Positions 14,388 through 16,146 of a stretch of 16,146 bases of DNA are shown piece by piece. The notes under the pieces were generated by a model. It did no database searches. It was not told where the DNA came from and was given only the letters and a program-made list of their open reading frames with translations. Where the stretch lies: contig DAOVOU010000008.1 of the NCBI GenBank assembly GCA_030629475.1, positions 1-16,146 on the forward strand, read 5' to 3'. Made by a program: the position numbers and the translations under genes. The DNA comes from Desulfobacterales bacterium. Lineage in GTDB: Bacteria; Desulfobacterota; Desulfobacteria; Desulfobacterales; C00003060. Each line of letters opens with the position of its first letter. Within the stretch, counting starts at the first letter, position 1.

Positions 14388-15704
14388 ATGAAGCCTATTG
14401 TTGCTATTGTAGGACGTCCCAATGTGGGTAAGTCCACCCTCTTTAACCGAATTACGCGCTCCCGCAAGGCCCTTGTGGATAATTCCCCGGGAGTAACCCG
14501 AGACCGAAACTATGGGGATGCCCGGTGGGACGAGGTTTCCTTCACGGTGGTGGATACCGGAGGGTTTTCTGATTTTGAGGCAGAAGGATTCGGGCCATTG
14601 GTCAGATACCAGGTGATGCAGGCCATAGAAGAAGCAGACGCCATCGTCATGCTTCTTGATGGGAGGGAAGGGGCTACGCCGGTCGATACAGACCTGATTT
14701 ACCAGTTGCGTCGATCGAGCAAGCCCGTCCTTTATGGGGTCAACAAGATCGACGGGCCAAGGCACGAATCGCTTCTATCTGACTTTTCCGTCCTGGGCGT
14801 GGATCCCCTCTATCCCGTGTCTGCTGAACACGGATACGGCGTGCACGATCTCTTGGATGCCTTGATCGCTGTTTTGCCTCGGAGTACTCCTGAAGCCGCT
14901 CCTGATCGGATCAGACTGGCCGTTATAGGACGCCCAAACGTGGGGAAATCCTCCTTGATCAATCGCCTCCTAAGAGATGAGCGCCTTTTGGTGAGTGAAA
15001 TACCGGGCACCACCCGGGATGCGGTTGATACGATCTGCAAGGTAAACAAGAAGGAGTATGTACTGATTGACACGGCTGGAATTCGAAGAAAGGGGCGCGT
15101 GCGAAAAAAGCTGGAAAAGTTTTCGATTATAAAGGCCCTGAGGAGCCTTAATCGATGTGATATTGCACTGGTCATGATGGATGCCTCTGAAGGGGTGACA
15201 GGCCAGGATGCCAACATTGCTGGTTATGCGCTGGAACGGGGTCGAGCCTGTATCATCCTGTTGAATAAATGGGATCTGGTTGAAAAGGATTCCAAGGCTG
15301 CCGAGCGATACGTGAATGAGGTTAAAGACCGATTGAAGTTTCTGAGTTTTGCTCCCATATTGACCGTTTCAGCTCTTACCGGGCAGCGGGCGTTTAAGAT
15401 CTTTGACTGGGTGGAGACCGTATACAAGCAGTATACTACACGCATCAGCACAGGACGGCTAAACAGAATATTTGAAGCTATCATTAACCAACATCAGCCT
15501 TCTTCCTACCATGGGAGACGCATTAAGTTTTACTATGCCACGCAGATCTCGGTGGCCCCACCCAGATTTGTTTGCTTTGTAAACTATCCGGAGGGCATCC
15601 ATTTCTCTTATGAACGGTACATCATCAACAGGCTTCGAGAAGGGCTAGGGTTGGACAGGACTCCTATCCGGCTTATTTTTCGAAAGCGGGAGAAGAAGAA
15701 GTGA
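14388..15704 (+). CDS. der: ribosome-associated GTPase Der (EngA)
   Basis: The 438-residue protein has two tandem GTPase domains and a C-terminal KH-like domain, the signature of Der. G domain 1: GRPNVGKST (9-17), DTGG (56-59), NKID (119-122). G domain 2: GRPNVGKSS (181-189), DTAG (228-231), NKWD (293-296). The KH-like domain spans about 350-435 and ends in basic residues. Der acts in assembly of the large ribosomal subunit. It starts 4 bases after priA, with no clear ribosome binding site, so translation is likely coupled. A terminator follows. Confidence 0.97.
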   Translation: MKPIVAIVGRPNVGKSTLFNRITRSRKALVDNSPGVTRDRNYGDARWDEVSFTVVDTGGFSDFEAEGFGPLVRYQVMQAIEEADAIVMLLDGREGATPVDTDLIYQLRRSSKPVLYGVNKIDGPRHESLLSDFSVLGVDPLYPVSAEHGYGVHDLLDALIAVLPRSTPEAAPDRIRLAVIGRPNVGKSSLINRLLRDERLLVSEIPGTTRDAVDTICKVNKKEYVLIDTAGIRRKGRVRKKLEKFSIIKALRSLNRCDIALVMMDASEGVTGQDANIAGYALERGRACIILLNKWDLVEKDSKAAERYVNEVKDRLKFLSFAPILTVSALTGQRAFKIFDWVETVYKQYTTRISTGRLNRIFEAIINQHQPSSYHGRRIKFYYATQISVAPPRFVCFVNYPEGIHFSYERYIINRLREGLGLDRTPIRLIFRKREKKK

Positions 15705-15717
15705 TGCCGGATGCCAG

Positions 15718-15771
15718 ATACCGGATGCCAGATACGGGTTTTCAATTGGGTATCACGCATCGGGCATTTTT
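15718..15771 (+). terminator. terminator after der, built from GATGCC repeats
   Basis: The left arm 15718-15735 and right arm 15750-15767 pair at 14 of 18 positions around a 14-base loop, and a T-run continues to 15771. The left arm is the second of two tandem copies of an ATACCGGATGCCAG-like unit (from about 15704), so a dispersed repeat appears to serve as the terminator. Confidence 0.6.
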
Positions 15772-15852
15772 GTGTGATTGCAGGGTTAAGGTTCTCACGC
15801 CCGTTCCCTTTGGTCGCTCGAGCCCACAGAGTTCACAGAAATTACTTTGATC

Positions 15853-15888
15853 TTGGCCTGATTTTTTGAGCGGGAAAAATCAGGCCAA
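15853..15888. repeat. perfect 14-bp hairpin
   Basis: TTGGCCTGATTTTT (15853-15866) and its exact complement (15875-15888) flank an 8-base loop. No T-run follows on either side, so it is not a standard terminator. Apart from this and the hairpins further on, the 15772-16117 spacer shows only TCTGTG-type short repeats and no gene. Confidence 0.6.
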
Positions 15889-15966
15889 ACAATCAGCCTC
15901 TGTCGAGGCATTGATAACCAGAACCATGACATCTTTGACCAACGTTACAAGAATCTTACGCGATAG

Positions 15967-16027
15967 TCCCGCTATGCTATGGCGGGATTTAGGCTGAATT
16001 GCCCTCTCAGTCCCGCCTTGCGGGACT
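15967..16027. repeat. pair of GTCCCGC palindromes
   Basis: TCCCGC/GCGGGA (15967-15987, 9-base loop) and AGTCCCGC/GCGGGACT (16009-16027, 3-base loop) are two related small palindromes 21 bases apart. They are followed by degenerate CTCTGTGGACTCTGTG units (about 16042-16060). Confidence 0.6.
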
Positions 16028-16117
16028 TAAGAAACTTTGTGCCTCTGTGGACTCTGTGAGAGACAAAAGTACCGCCGAAATCACGTTACAGGGTATCAGA
16101 TCGCAGAATGGCGACCA

Positions 16118-16146
16118 ATGGATCTGTTTAATCAATCTGAAAAAGA
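16118..16146 (+). CDS. possible start of RarA-type AAA ATPase, cut by the window edge
   Basis: The last bases open a frame reading MDLFNQSEK. This resembles the N-terminus of replication-associated recombination protein A (RarA/MgsA), which often begins MDLF followed by a charged stretch. Only nine complete codons are visible and the ribosome binding site is weak, so this is a suggestion only. Confidence 0.35.

Overview
The window looks like chromosomal DNA of an uncultured Desulfobacterota (deltaproteobacterial) organism. This is inferred from the cytoplasmic PAS sensor proteins with long coiled coils and Cys-containing PAS domains, the nickel/cobalt ECF transporter with extra periplasmic proteins, a C_GCAxxG_C_C redox protein with an in-frame UGA, and intergenic spaces packed with palindromic and inverted repeats. 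No rRNA, tRNA, CRISPR array, intact insertion sequence or phage gene was seen.

Layout. (1) 3-3695, plus strand: a nickel/cobalt uptake locus. A CbiL/NikL-type membrane-anchored periplasmic protein, CbiQ (T component) and CbiO (ATPase with a His-rich tail) form an operon whose S component probably lies upstream of the window. After a 700-bp spacer comes a DUF4198/NikK-type periplasmic protein with its own sigma70-like promoter and a leader holding a strong terminator hairpin before the ribosome binding site, so it is probably attenuated. The spacer holds a nested inverted-repeat element enclosing the C-terminal remnant of a four-helix-bundle protein. (2) 3990-8088, minus strand: cupin protein, hybrid histidine kinase, ArfB (ribosome rescue) and a PAS protein with a C-terminal four-Cys domain. 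ArfB is bracketed by 82-bp direct repeats. (3) 8174-10115, minus strand: a MITE-like repeat, a Cys-rich protein resembling ATC hydrolases, and a two-domain C_GCAxxG_C_C protein. (4) 10226-11672: a VanZ-like membrane protein (plus) and a Tat-exported beta carbonic anhydrase (minus). (5) 11933-15704, plus strand: priA and der, an ordinary housekeeping pair. (6) 15705-16146: hairpins, and possibly the first codons of rarA at the edge.

The most interesting item is at 9177-10115. The C_GCAxxG_C_C gene reads through an in-frame TGA at 10032-10034, and that TGA sits exactly where the family has its first conserved Cys. The second domain of the same protein has Cys at the gaplessly aligned position. 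This points to a selenocysteine protein that a standard gene caller would truncate. Next are the attenuator-like leader of the nikK-type gene, the nested repeat with the four-helix-bundle remnant, and the repeat-bracketed arfB.
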